In this document: one piece after another, positions 18,186-26,976 of the stretch
Numbering within the stretch: the first letter of the stretch is position 1
How the letters are laid out: every line of letters begins with the position of its first letter
The notes under the pieces: generated by a model
The model's input: the letters and a program-made list of their open reading frames with translations, nothing else
What the model was told of the DNA's origin: nothing
Databases searched by the model: none
Translations under genes and position numbers: made by a program
Source of the DNA: Reyranella soli
GTDB taxonomy: Bacteria > Pseudomonadota > Alphaproteobacteria > Reyranellales > Reyranellaceae
Assembly: GCF_007992495.1 (NCBI RefSeq)
Contig: NZ_BKAJ01000073.1
Location: 23,460-87,459 of the forward strand
Direction: 5' to 3'
DNA: 64,000 nt

Positions 18186-19598
18186 ATGGAACTCAGCGCT
18201 CTCCTGCTCTCTCGATTGCAGTTCGCCTTTACCGTCTCGTTCCACATCATCTTCCCATCGTTCACCATCGGGCTGGCGGTGTGGCTGACCGCTCTGGAGG
18301 CGGTGTACCAGGGCACTGGCCGGCCGGTGTTTCGCCGTGTCTTCGAGTTCTGGCTCAAGATCTTCGGTGTCGCCTTCGGCCTGGGCGTGGTGTCCGGCAT
18401 CGTACTGGCATTCCAGTTCGGAACCAATTGGAGCGTGCTGTCGCGTATGTCGGGGCCCATCCAGGGGCCGTTGTTGACCTACGAGACCTTCACCGCTTTC
18501 GCGCTCGAGGCGAGCTTCTTCGGAGTACTGGTCTTCGGTCGGCGTCGCGTGCCGCCCTGGTTGTATCTCTTCTCGACCGCAATGGTGGCGCTGGGAACCA
18601 CGTTTTCCGCCTTCTGGATCATGGTCAACAACAGCTGGATGCAGGTGCCGGTCGGATACTCGCTGGAGAATGGCGCGTTTGTTCCCAAAGACTGGGCAGC
18701 GATCATATTCAGTCCAGTCGTCTGGGTACGCTTTCCGCACATGCTGCTGGCCTCCTTCATCACCGGCGCCTTCTGCGTGGCCGCGACCGGCGCATGGTAT
18801 TTCCTTCGAAAGGAGTTCGAAGCGGAGGCGCGCGTCATGCTTCGCATGGGACTCTTTCTCGCGGCCCTCTTCGTCCCCGCGCAGCTCCTGTTTGGACATC
18901 TGACGGGCGACTACGTCCACAAGTACCAGCCGGCCAAATTTGCCGCCATCGAGGGTCGATGGGAGACCGAGCAACCGGCCGGCGAGGTCGTGATCGCATG
19001 GCCCAACTCGAAGAAGGAGGCCAATGACTTCGAGATCAAGATTCCGTTTCTTGGCAGCCTGATTGCCAGCATGAGTTTCGATTCGAAGGAGGTTGGCCTG
19101 AAGGATTTCCCGGTCCATGAGCGTCCGCCGGTTGTGATCCCCTTCTTCTCATTTCGGATAATGGTCGGCTGCGGCCTGGCCATGCTGGCGCTGGCCTGGC
19201 TCGGACCATACCTGATCTGGAAAGGTCGCCTCGAGCAGAGTCGTTGGCTCTTGTGGCTGATTTTCCTCAGCTTCCCACTGCCGTTCATCGCCACGCTGAC
19301 CGGCTGGTTCACGGCTGAAGTCGGACGACAGCCTTGGACTGTGTACGGCGTCCTGCGGACTGCGGATGCCGCCACGCCTTTCCTGACGACGCGCGCCGTG
19401 GCGATCTCGTTGGTCCTGTACTTCGTGCTCTACAGTTTCATCTTCCTGTTTGGCGTCTTCTACATCTATCGCCTGCTGCAAGCCGGGCCTGCGGGAGCCC
19501 TTGTCACTGCTTCCCACGATGCGACGCCCAGCCGGCCTATGTCGGTCGCGAAAACACCTCTCGTGAACGGACAGGCGCAGGAAGCCAGGGGAGACTGA
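18186..19598 (+). CDS. cydA: Cytochrome bd-type ubiquinol oxidase subunit I (CIO type)
   Basis: 470 residues with about nine membrane helices. The b595 ligand His is in RLQFAFTVSFHIIFPSFTIG (about residue 20). GRQPWTVYGVLRTADAATP near residue 390 is the conserved segment after the Q-loop. The Q-loop is short, as in cyanide-insensitive oxidases (CioA), and the whole is about 50 residues shorter than E. coli CydA. It forms the haem-bearing subunit of a quinol-oxidising terminal oxidase in the inner membrane. Subunit II follows after three bases. Confidence 0.92.
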   Translation: MELSALLLSRLQFAFTVSFHIIFPSFTIGLAVWLTALEAVYQGTGRPVFRRVFEFWLKIFGVAFGLGVVSGIVLAFQFGTNWSVLSRMSGPIQGPLLTYETFTAFALEASFFGVLVFGRRRVPPWLYLFSTAMVALGTTFSAFWIMVNNSWMQVPVGYSLENGAFVPKDWAAIIFSPVVWVRFPHMLLASFITGAFCVAATGAWYFLRKEFEAEARVMLRMGLFLAALFVPAQLLFGHLTGDYVHKYQPAKFAAIEGRWETEQPAGEVVIAWPNSKKEANDFEIKIPFLGSLIASMSFDSKEVGLKDFPVHERPPVVIPFFSFRIMVGCGLAMLALAWLGPYLIWKGRLEQSRWLLWLIFLSFPLPFIATLTGWFTAEVGRQPWTVYGVLRTADAATPFLTTRAVAISLVLYFVLYSFIFLFGVFYIYRLLQAGPAGALVTASHDATPSRPMSVAKTPLVNGQAQEARGD

Positions 19599-19600
19599 CG

Positions 19601-20587
19601 ATGATTAGCTTCTGGGTGGCTGTGCTGTCGGTCAGCATTCTGCTCTATGTTCTGCTCGACGGCTTCGACCTCGGCATTGGCATCATCTTCGGGTTCATGC
19701 CGACCGAGGCCCGCCGGGCTTCCCTCTTGCAGGCCATAGAGCCGCTGTGGGACGGCAACGAGACGTGGCTTGTCGTTACCGGTGTCGTGCTTTGGGGCGC
19801 TTTCCCAATCGTCTATGCGACCCTGTTGTCGGCGTTCTACCTTCCGCTTCTTGCCATGCTCGGCGGCCTGATCCTGCGCGGCGTCGCCTTCGAATTCCGG
19901 GACAAGGCCGAGCGACTGCGCTGGATTTGGGACGCAGGCTTCGCTCTCGGATCCTTGGTCGCCGCTTTCGTGCAAGGTGTTGCCGTCGGTGCGCTTGTCG
20001 AAGGCCTGCCGATGTCCGATGGACAGTATGTCGGCGGCGATTTCGGCTGGGCCAGTCCATTTGCCTTGCTCTGCGGCGTGGGCCTCTGTGTCGGCTACGC
20101 GCTGCTTGGTGCTGCCTGGCTTGCCTACAAGTGCGAGGGCGAGCTCAAGGATACCGCCTATCGTCTCATTCGCTTTCTGGCGCCCGGCCTCCTTTTCTTC
20201 CTGGTTGTCGTCTTCGCCTTCGCGCTGAACAAAAACTTCGCGGTCATGGAGCGTTGGCTGACGCGGCCAATCCTGTTTCTGTTTCCGATGGTCGGTGTCT
20301 CCGCTGGGGCGCTATTGGGAGCAAGTGTCAAGCAACGCTGGGACGCAGGTCCGTTCATTACGGTCGCTATCATTTTCGTGTCGGCGTTCGGGACGCTCGC
20401 GTTGTCGTTCTGGCCCTACATGATCCCTTTCTCCATCACCATCGATCAAGCGGCGGCGCCGCGCGAGAGCCTTTCCTTCATGTTCTGGGGGGCAGGGCTT
20501 TTCGTCTTTCCTCTGATGCTGGTCTATGTGGTGTTCAACTACAGGGTCTTTCGCGGCAAGAATCGTCCTTCCGCTGACCACTATTGA
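19601..20587 (+). CDS. cydB: Cytochrome bd-type ubiquinol oxidase subunit II
   Basis: 328 residues, start ATG 19601 two bases after the subunit I stop. The family signatures are LYVLLDGFDLGIGI near residue 15 and EPLWDGNETWLVVTG near residue 47, followed by seven or eight more membrane helices. It pairs with subunit I. No CydX-like peptide follows; instead the stop codon abuts a FUSC transporter gene. Confidence 0.92.
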   Translation: MISFWVAVLSVSILLYVLLDGFDLGIGIIFGFMPTEARRASLLQAIEPLWDGNETWLVVTGVVLWGAFPIVYATLLSAFYLPLLAMLGGLILRGVAFEFRDKAERLRWIWDAGFALGSLVAAFVQGVAVGALVEGLPMSDGQYVGGDFGWASPFALLCGVGLCVGYALLGAAWLAYKCEGELKDTAYRLIRFLAPGLLFFLVVVFAFALNKNFAVMERWLTRPILFLFPMVGVSAGALLGASVKQRWDAGPFITVAIIFVSAFGTLALSFWPYMIPFSITIDQAAAPRESLSFMFWGAGLFVFPLMLVYVVFNYRVFRGKNRPSADHY

Positions 20588-20589
20588 AC

Positions 20590-22659
20590 ATGGACAACGA
20601 CGCGTCGGGCTTCTCTCGACCTGACGTCGCGCTGCCCGACGCAAGCCGATGGCTGCAAGCCGTTCGGGTGCTGGCGCCCAAGGTCCTCTACGGTCTGCGC
20701 CTCTGGATCGCGGTCTGCCTCGCGCTCTACGTTGCTTTCTGGCTCGAGCTCGACAATGCCTACTGGGCCGGTACGTCGGCTGCAATCGTCTGCCAGCCCA
20801 GCGTCGGTGCGTCGCTACGCCGGGGCGCCGCCCGCATGATCGGCACGGTCGTTGGCGCCATTGCGATCGTCGCAATCACGGCATGCTTCGCACAGGATCG
20901 TGTGGCCTTTCTCCTCAGTATCGCGATCTGGGGCAGCGCCTGCGCCTTCGCCGCCAGCGTTCTCAGGAACTCCGCCTCATACGGGGCTGCTCTTGCCGGT
21001 TTCACCGCCGTGATCGTTGCTGGCGACGAGTTGGGAATGACAGGTGGCCCCAGCGGCGACGCCTTCATGTTGGCAGTCACCCGTGCCAGCGAGATCGGCA
21101 TCGGCATCGTAAGTGCGACCGTCGTCCTCGCCAGCATGGATTTGGGGAATGCACGCCGACGGCTCGTGTCCGAGCTCGCTGCGCTGGCGGCCGAAATCAG
21201 CCATCGGTTCGGCGCTTTGCTGGTCCAGACCGACCTGACTCAGGCTGACACTCGACCTGCGCGACACGCCTTGGCGACCAGGATCGTGGCACTGAGTTCC
21301 CTCGTCGACGAAGCGCTCGGCGAGGTCTCTGATCTTCCTTACCGTGTCGGAACGCTGCGAGCGGCAACGGAAGGGTTGTTTGTGGCCTTGTCCGGCTGGC
21401 GAACGGCCGCCAACTGCCTGGAAGAGCTGCAGGAGGAAGAAAAACGTCAGTCGGCGACCATTTTACAGATGTATCCGGCACATCTTCGATGGCCGCTGGC
21501 CAAATCGCTCTGGAGTGGACATCCCGACACCCTGATCGATGTGTGCCGTGGCGCAGGTCGATCGCTGGTGGCGCTTCCGGTCGATACGCCGTCCTTGCGA
21601 CTGTTGGCCGATGGCATCGCGCAGGCGTTGCGCGGCCTCTCGCAGACCGCGGGCGCATTGACGGCACTCGCGGACCCGGCTCATGCCGTTTCATATCGGC
21701 GTCGTCTCCATTGGTATCGACCCGACCTTTTGCCTCCCTTCATCGCCGCAGTTCGCGTACTTGCGACGCTGGTTGCCATTGAGCTGATCTGGATTGCCAC
21801 CGCGTGGCCGAACGGCGCAGAAGCCATAAGCTTCGCGGCAATCGGGCTCATCCTGTTTTCGCCACGAGAAGCCCAAGCTTATTCGGAGGCCCGTGCGTTC
21901 ACTCTGGGCCTGGCCCTCGCCGTCGTCTTGGCAGCTACAGTCCGGTTTGCCGTGCTGCCGGGCATGGAAACATTCGTTGGACTCTCGATCGTCATCGGAT
22001 GCGTCCTGGTCCCCGTGGGCGTTCTGTCCCTTCAGGCGTGGCAGACGTCTGTATTCAAGTCGCTGGCGATATTTTTCTGCATTCTTCTGGCGCCGGCGAA
22101 CATCATGACTTTCGACACCGTCCAGTACTACAACGAGGGGCTTGCCGTCGTGGCAGGCATGGGATCCGCCGCCATCGGGTTCTTGCTGGTTCCGCCTTTG
22201 TCGCCTGCCGCGCGTGTTTCGCGCATCCTCGATGCCACATTGCGAGATTTCCGGCGGCTGGCCGCCGGACGCCGGCGCGACGGCCTCCAAGAGTGGGAGC
22301 GTCGCGCATATCGCCGCCTTGCCGATATGCCTTCTACGGTCGGGGCCGGACAGCTCGCTCGCTTCGTTGCAATGCTTTCGATGGGCTCTACGATCATCCG
22401 ACTCCGGCGATTGGCGCGCCGGTTCAAGATGGAAGCCGAGATCGATACGGCGTTCGCTGCCATTGCAGCGGGTAAGAGCGGAACGGCCATATCGTACCTC
22501 TCCGAATTGGAACGCGAGTTGCGCAAGAATTCAAATGGCGAGGTGGAAGTAACGACAAGCTTGCGGGCTTGTGCAGGGATGCGTGCGGCGTTGCGCACGC
22601 TTACCCGGTACGGAGGCTATCTCGACGAGCGAGGGAATTGGTCGTCCTGGCCGCCCTGA
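20590..22659 (+). CDS. FUSC family aromatic-acid exporter (AaeB-like)
   Basis: About 689 residues from ATG 20590; a TTG at 20584 overlapping the cydB stop is an alternative. Two membrane halves are seen: helices near 40-175 (including WLELDNAYWAGTSAAIVCQPSVGASLRRGAARMIGT) and near 390-535 (starting LPPFIAAVRVLATLVAIELIW), separated and followed by soluble helical regions. This is the FUSC/AaeB architecture. It is the likely missing transporter partner of the DUF1656 and HlyD genes 5 kb upstream. Direct abutment with cydB indicates a shared transcript. Confidence 0.88.
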   Translation: MDNDASGFSRPDVALPDASRWLQAVRVLAPKVLYGLRLWIAVCLALYVAFWLELDNAYWAGTSAAIVCQPSVGASLRRGAARMIGTVVGAIAIVAITACFAQDRVAFLLSIAIWGSACAFAASVLRNSASYGAALAGFTAVIVAGDELGMTGGPSGDAFMLAVTRASEIGIGIVSATVVLASMDLGNARRRLVSELAALAAEISHRFGALLVQTDLTQADTRPARHALATRIVALSSLVDEALGEVSDLPYRVGTLRAATEGLFVALSGWRTAANCLEELQEEEKRQSATILQMYPAHLRWPLAKSLWSGHPDTLIDVCRGAGRSLVALPVDTPSLRLLADGIAQALRGLSQTAGALTALADPAHAVSYRRRLHWYRPDLLPPFIAAVRVLATLVAIELIWIATAWPNGAEAISFAAIGLILFSPREAQAYSEARAFTLGLALAVVLAATVRFAVLPGMETFVGLSIVIGCVLVPVGVLSLQAWQTSVFKSLAIFFCILLAPANIMTFDTVQYYNEGLAVVAGMGSAAIGFLLVPPLSPAARVSRILDATLRDFRRLAAGRRRDGLQEWERRAYRRLADMPSTVGAGQLARFVAMLSMGSTIIRLRRLARRFKMEAEIDTAFAAIAAGKSGTAISYLSELERELRKNSNGEVEVTTSLRACAGMRAALRTLTRYGGYLDERGNWSSWPP

Positions 22660-22681
22660 TTCGCAGGGGAAGTCGCGTATC

Positions 22682-22939
22682 ATGATCAACAGCGACCAGC
22701 GATTGATTCGTAAGCGCAACTTTGTGGCCCATGTGCACCACCTTGAACAAGCGAGGCGACTCATGGCTTCGACCCTTCACACCGATTCATCGAGCGCAAG
22801 CATTGCCAGCAGCGAGAGAGAAGCATTTACTGCTCCTTCGAAAGGTACGTTGCTTCCTGGACTTGCTGGCCTGTCGACAAGAGTCGCTGGCGCAGCAGGA
22901 GCGTTGAATATCGTTAGCCGCACAGGAAATGGGACGTAG
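22682..22939 (+). CDS. Possible small hypothetical protein
   Basis: 85 codons from ATG 22682, with AGGGGAAG about nine bases upstream. The sequence is Ser/Ala-rich with no motif or membrane segment, and I recognise no family. An overlapping frame (22722-22907) codes for a more helical-looking peptide, so which frame, if any, is used is unclear. It fills the 290-base gap between the FUSC gene and the next exported protein. Confidence 0.25.
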   Translation: MINSDQRLIRKRNFVAHVHHLEQARRLMASTLHTDSSSASIASSEREAFTAPSKGTLLPGLAGLSTRVAGAAGALNIVSRTGNGT

Positions 22940-22955
22940 CGGAGAGGTGAACCTC

Positions 22956-23453
22956 GTGCGATCTCGGCAGCATTTTTTGCCTCTGGCGGTTGGACTATTT
23001 GCTTTGTTGGTTGGCGCTGGCGAGCCGCTCGCGGCCGGTCTGACGCTGAAATGCGGGCGCGCGGACGTCATGAACCCAAAATGGAAGGTTCCGCTGACAT
23101 TTGTCTACGCCGGCGGCGACAGCGGACCGGTAAACATCAGCGGCCCCTTCGGCGACTTTTCGATCAACGTCAAACGTACGTCGATGCCAGCCGGCTCAAT
23201 GACGACGGGCGAGGCTCTGGCGGGTACAGTTAAGGCTCGCGTCAAGCTGCCGCCGCTCGCCGATCTGGAGGCATGTATATTGAAAAGGCTCACGACGTCG
23301 GCGTCAAAGCCGGACGATGGGGATGCTTTCCTCAACGGTCGCGATGCCTGCCTGCAGGCGCTCCAGCCGCCGCTCGAGGGCGTCGATGCGACAGCGTCAC
23401 TGATGATCGGCTTTTTCAAGGATCAGTCGACGCAATGCGTGCTGGAAAAGTGA
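22956..23453 (+). CDS. Hypothetical exported protein
   Basis: About 165 residues if translation starts at GTG 22956, which places GGAGAGG nine bases upstream; ATG 22929 and GTG 22947 are alternatives. A hydrophobic signal segment (LPLAVGLFALLVGAGEPLAAG) precedes a soluble domain with three Cys residues, including LKCGRADVMN, DLEACILKRL and QSTQCVLEK. The predicted mature part begins with several beta-strands. I recognise no family; it is likely a small periplasmic or lipoprotein-like protein. Confidence 0.65.
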   Translation: MRSRQHFLPLAVGLFALLVGAGEPLAAGLTLKCGRADVMNPKWKVPLTFVYAGGDSGPVNISGPFGDFSINVKRTSMPAGSMTTGEALAGTVKARVKLPPLADLEACILKRLTTSASKPDDGDAFLNGRDACLQALQPPLEGVDATASLMIGFFKDQSTQCVLEK

Positions 23454-23518
23454 CGCGAGGCGCCGCTCTCCAGTAGAGCATGGCGTGCAAAGACCCACCC
23501 CGAAACTTGACGGCGTGA

Positions 23519-23998
23519 GCCCTCGGATCATCATCGGATGATGGAAAGGTTCTCTGTGTCTGTGTTGGCAACATCAGTCGCAGTCCGATGATGCAGGCGG
23601 TGCTTCAGCAGCATCTTGGCGCCAGCTTCCTGGTCGAAAGTGCTGGCGTGCGTAAGGAGTTGGCAGGCCGTCCCGCCAATGACCGCTCTGTCGCGTGTAT
23701 GAAGGAACGCGGGGTCGATTTGAGTGGCCATGTCAGCCGCTGGATCGGAGACCTGGATCTCTACCAGTACCGATGGATCGTTTGCGTCGGCCACGACGAG
23801 GCCGACAAGGTCCGTTCCGCCCTTGGGGCAGACTCGGCGAGCGTGATGGTCGCGAACGAACAGCAAGGCGGCATTCCGGACCCCTACGAACTTGGGATGG
23901 CCGGTTATCGGGACTGCCTGGCTCTGCTGGACCAGGTCATGCCGCACATTGCGCAGCGCATCAGCGGAGCCAGCTTTGCAAGTACGAATGGCCACTAG
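23519..23998 (+). pseudogene. Low-molecular-weight protein tyrosine phosphatase-like gene without an in-frame start
   Basis: The frame ending at 23998 contains the LMW-PTP active-site loop CVGNISRS (Cys at 23561, Arg at 23579, a CX5R motif), then FLVESAGVRKELAGRPANDRS and the catalytic Asp in GGIPDPYELGM. A stop (TGA 23516-23518) closes the frame upstream, and no ATG, GTG or TTG lies between it and the loop. An ATG-ATG at 23538-23543 sits in another frame and would join correctly if one base were inserted near 23546. Either a one-base deletion has inactivated the gene or translation uses a start after the active site (ATG 23588), which would give a dead enzyme. A sequencing error is also possible. 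Confidence 0.65.
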
Positions 23999-24570
23999 CG
24001 AGCATAAAGTTTAGCTGCCGGACCGCGTAGGGCGTCCAATCGCACGAACCTGATCGGCCGACCGGCGTCGAGTTCCACTTCGAACAGGTCGGGGGTACGC
24101 AAGTCTAGCCATTGCTCGAAACCAAACGCCGTATCCATCGATCGTAGTACCGAAGCGATCAAGTTGCGGTGGCTGGAGACGGCCGGCAGCCAATGGCCTG
24201 CGGCGGCAATGTCGGTCAAGGCGGCGATGGCACGTTGCATCGTCTCATTGAGGCTCTCTCCGCCTGGCGCACGGTAGTCGGGCTCAGCGAACGACCGGCG
24301 GACGTGGTCCAACCGGTTCTCGAGATCCCTGTCCGAGAGCACCCGCTCGCGAAGCCGGTCATCGAGACCGACTGACAAGCCAGCCGAGATCGCGAAGGGC
24401 CGAACGGTCGCGTGCGCCCGCGCGTAGGGGCTGGAGTAGACGGCGTCTGGCGCCAGGTCACGGAGTCGGGTGATCAGCGCCTCCGCTGCCTTGGCGCCGG
24501 CTTCGCTCAACGGCGCGTCCGGATGCGTCCCAGTCGACTGGCAGTGGCGGATAAGGAGCAGCTTCGGCAT
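23995..24570 (-). CDS. Histidine phosphatase superfamily protein
   Basis: 191 residues from ATG 24570 (an upstream in-frame extension to 24654 is less likely). The N-terminal phosphohistidine motif is LLLIRHCQSTG (RHC rather than the common RHG). It also has VYSSPYARAHATVRPF, PGGESLNETMQRA and the second catalytic His in AVSSHRNLIASVL. The broad-specificity phosphoglycerate-mutase-like fold acts on small phosphate esters. It converges with and overlaps the LMW phosphatase frame by four bases. Confidence 0.88.
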   Translation of the reverse strand: MPKLLLIRHCQSTGTHPDAPLSEAGAKAAEALITRLRDLAPDAVYSSPYARAHATVRPFAISAGLSVGLDDRLRERVLSDRDLENRLDHVRRSFAEPDYRAPGGESLNETMQRAIAALTDIAAAGHWLPAVSSHRNLIASVLRSMDTAFGFEQWLDLRTPDLFEVELDAGRPIRFVRLDALRGPAAKLYAR

Positions 24571-24694
24571 CACGACCAGAATATCACCATGAGTGAGCGC
24601 CGGCAGGCGTCGCGCCCGCTCTACCTTCAGAAGCGGACATTGTTCGGCGCCCAAGCAGCGCGTTGAAGGCGTCTGCGTCTTTCCAGCGCCGTCC

Positions 24695-25291
24695 CTACCG
24701 TTTCACCATGAGGCCGTCGACGAACACGCCGATCAGGCGCGTCACTGTCGCCTGCCAATCGGGCCGCTCGTAGGAATAGGAGAGGCCGAGCAGCGCGCGC
24801 AGGAGATCCTCGGGCGTGATGTCGCTCCGCATCTGCCCTGCGGCGATGGCGCGTTTCAGGATGCCGTCGAGGGCCGTCGTCAGGCGGTCGAAGGAATAGG
24901 CGTAGAGTTCCGAGGGCGGAGCCTGCGCGGCGAGCGACAGCGCCGCCAGCATGCCCTTCTTGGTGGCGACCAGCTGGACGAACGCGCCCAGCCACTGTCG
25001 CAGCGCATCGATTGGCTCGGCTTCGTGCGCCAGTCGCTCGGCCAGACCCGCGAGCTCGTCGACCTCGCGGCGGTAGACCGCTTCGAACAGGGCTTCGCGC
25101 GTCGGGAAGTGGCGGTAGAGCGTGCCGATGCCGACGCCGGCGCGCCTGGCGACGGCCTCGAGGCTCGCCTCGGGCCCGCCGGCGCTGAACACGCGCGTGG
25201 CGGCCTTCAGCAGGCGCTCGCGATTGCGCAGCGAGTCGGCGCGCGGCTTGCGCTCGACCTCGGCTCTGGTTCTGGCGGAACGGACGGCCAT
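24695..25291 (-). CDS. TetR/AcrR family transcriptional regulator
   Basis: 198 residues. The N-terminal helix-turn-helix (about 17-63) reads RERLLKAATRVFSAGGPEASLEAVARRAGVGIGTLYRHFPTREALFEAVY, split here only for length; the C-terminal ligand domain is all-helical. It is divergent from the three-subunit XDH-type operon, and two perfect palindromes lie in the gap, so it most likely represses that operon and possibly itself, responding to a substrate of the hydroxylase (inference). Confidence 0.92.
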   Translation of the reverse strand: MAVRSARTRAEVERKPRADSLRNRERLLKAATRVFSAGGPEASLEAVARRAGVGIGTLYRHFPTREALFEAVYRREVDELAGLAERLAHEAEPIDALRQWLGAFVQLVATKKGMLAALSLAAQAPPSELYAYSFDRLTTALDGILKRAIAAGQMRSDITPEDLLRALLGLSYSYERPDWQATVTRLIGVFVDGLMVKR

Positions 25292-25321
25292 GGAATCCCT
25301 GTCAAAGCCCCTCTTGAAAAA

Positions 25322-25361
25322 CGGAGGGCGCCTCCGTATCTGTATCCGGAGGTCGCCTCCG
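25322..25361. promoter_or_regulatory. Two tandem perfect palindromes, probable TetR operators
   Basis: CGGAGG-GCG-CCTCCG at 25322-25336 and CGGAGG-TCG-CCTCCG at 25347-25361 are perfect 6-3-6 inverted repeats 25 bases apart centre to centre. They lie between the divergent TetR gene (start 25291) and the XDH-type operon (start 25427). The arms are identical in both copies and only the central triplet differs by one base, the pattern expected of a paired operator. An AT-rich stretch (TATCTGTAT) between them could be part of a promoter. Confidence 0.75.
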
Positions 25362-25426
25362 TTTAATCATGTATGCCTTGCCGGCGGCGATTTCCTCGAC
25401 AAAAGCATCGAATCGGGGTCCTCCAA

Positions 25427-25924
25427 ATGCCTTTCTCCATCAGCTTAACGGTGAATGGCGTGTCCCGGAACGTCGAACTCGACGATCCGCGGGTCACGCT
25501 GCTCGATCTGCTGCGCGAGCGCCTCGACCTGCCCGGCACGAAGAAGGGCTGCGATCGCGGACAATGCGGTGCCTGCACGGTCCTGGTCGACGGCCGGCGG
25601 GTCAATTCCTGCCTCGCGCTGGCGCTCAGCCACGACGGCGCTGAGATCACGACGATCGAAGGCGTGGCGCAGGGCGACGAGCTCCATCCCGTGCAGGCCG
25701 CCTTCATCGCCCATGACGCCTTCCAATGCGGCTTCTGCACGCCGGGCCAGATCATGAGCGCCATCGGCCTGATCAACGAAGGCCAGGCCGGCGACGATCC
25801 CGAGCGCATTCGCGAAGCGATGAGCGGCAACCTCTGTCGCTGCGCGGCCTATGTCGGGATCGTCGACGCCGTGATCGAGGCTCAGAAGAGACTGGCGGAC
25901 GCCGGCCGGAGGGAGGCGGCATGA
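25427..25924 (+). CDS. XDH-family [2Fe-2S] small subunit
   Basis: 165 residues from ATG 25427. A plant-type ferredoxin domain with KKGCDRGQCGACTVLVDG and a following Cys, then the second [2Fe-2S] domain with QCGFCTPGQIM and GNLCRCAAYVGI. This is the iron-sulfur subunit of three-subunit molybdenum hydroxylases (aldehyde oxidase, CO dehydrogenase-like, xanthine dehydrogenase-like). It passes electrons from Mo to FAD. The stop overlaps the FAD subunit start (ATGA). Confidence 0.93.
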   Translation: MPFSISLTVNGVSRNVELDDPRVTLLDLLRERLDLPGTKKGCDRGQCGACTVLVDGRRVNSCLALALSHDGAEITTIEGVAQGDELHPVQAAFIAHDAFQCGFCTPGQIMSAIGLINEGQAGDDPERIREAMSGNLCRCAAYVGIVDAVIEAQKRLADAGRREAA

Positions 25925-26976
25925 AGACGTTCGATTATGTCCGGCCGGCCACGATCGCCGAGGCCGTCGCCGCGTCCGCCGCGCCTGGTGCCGCCTACCT
26001 GGCGTCGGGAACCAACCTGCTCGACCTGATGAAAGTCGGCGCGGCGCGGCCCGACCGGCTGATCGACATCACGCATATTGCCGGCCTCGACCACATCGAC
26101 TGGCTGGCCGATGGCGGAGTGCGCATCGGCGCCCTCGTGCGCAACGCCGATCTCGCCCATGACCCGGCGTTCGTGCGCGCGTATCCGGCGGTAGCCGAAG
26201 CGCTGCTGTCGGGCGCGTCGGCGCAGCTCCGTAATGCCGCGACCGGTGGCGGCAACCTGCTGCAGCGGACGCGCTGCGCCTACTTCGGCGATCCCGCCAG
26301 CGCCTGCAACAAGCGCGAGCCGGGCTCGGGGTGCGACGCGCTGGGCGGCGAGAATCGCCTGCACGCGGTGCTGGGCTGGAGCCCATCGTGCATCGCCGTG
26401 CACCCGTCCGACTTCTGCGTGCCCCTGGTCGCGCTCGACGCGGTGGCCGAGATCGAGGGCAGGGCCGGACGACGCGAGATCCCTCTGGAATCGCTATACT
26501 GCCTGCCCGGCGACGCGCCGCAGCGTGAGACCGTCCTGGAGCCGGGCGACTTGATCGTGGCGCTGCGCCTTGCCGACCCGACCGCCTTTGCCCGCCATGC
26601 GCGGTACCTGAAGCTGCGCGAGCGCACGTCCTATGCCTTCGCCGTCGTCTCCGCCGCCGCGGCGCTCGCGATGGAAGAAGGCAGGATCAGGCAGGCGCGG
26701 CTGGCGCTGGGCGGCGTCGCGGCCAAGCCGTGGCGAGCGCGCGCAGCCGAGGACATCCTAGCCGGCGCCCGTCCCGGCGAGACGATCTTCCGCCGCGCCG
26801 CGGAGGCGGCGCTGGCCGACGCCCGGCCGTCCGGCGACAACGCCTACAAGATCGAGCTGGCGCGACGCATCATCGTGCGCGCGCTCACGCTGGCGGCGGC
26901 AGGAACGCCGCAGCGTCTGCCCGCTCTTCCCGCCTCGCCCTTCTCTTCCGCTCCCGGAGCGCGCCATGCCGCTTGA
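25921..26976 (+). CDS. XDH-family FAD-binding subunit
   Basis: 351 residues from ATG 25921. FAD-binding motifs are present: ASGTNLLDLMKVG near residue 38 and TGGGNLLQRTRCAYFGD near residue 108, followed by the CO_deh_flav C-terminal domain (YLKLRERTSYAFAVVSAAAAL). It carries a Cys-containing insertion (DPASACNKREPGSGCDALGG) typical of the subfamily that pairs with periplasmic-like aldehyde oxidases. The next gene starts 10 bases before this stop. Confidence 0.93.
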   Translation: MKTFDYVRPATIAEAVAASAAPGAAYLASGTNLLDLMKVGAARPDRLIDITHIAGLDHIDWLADGGVRIGALVRNADLAHDPAFVRAYPAVAEALLSGASAQLRNAATGGGNLLQRTRCAYFGDPASACNKREPGSGCDALGGENRLHAVLGWSPSCIAVHPSDFCVPLVALDAVAEIEGRAGRREIPLESLYCLPGDAPQRETVLEPGDLIVALRLADPTAFARHARYLKLRERTSYAFAVVSAAAALAMEEGRIRQARLALGGVAAKPWRARAAEDILAGARPGETIFRRAAEAALADARPSGDNAYKIELARRIIVRALTLAAAGTPQRLPALPASPFSSAPGARHAA

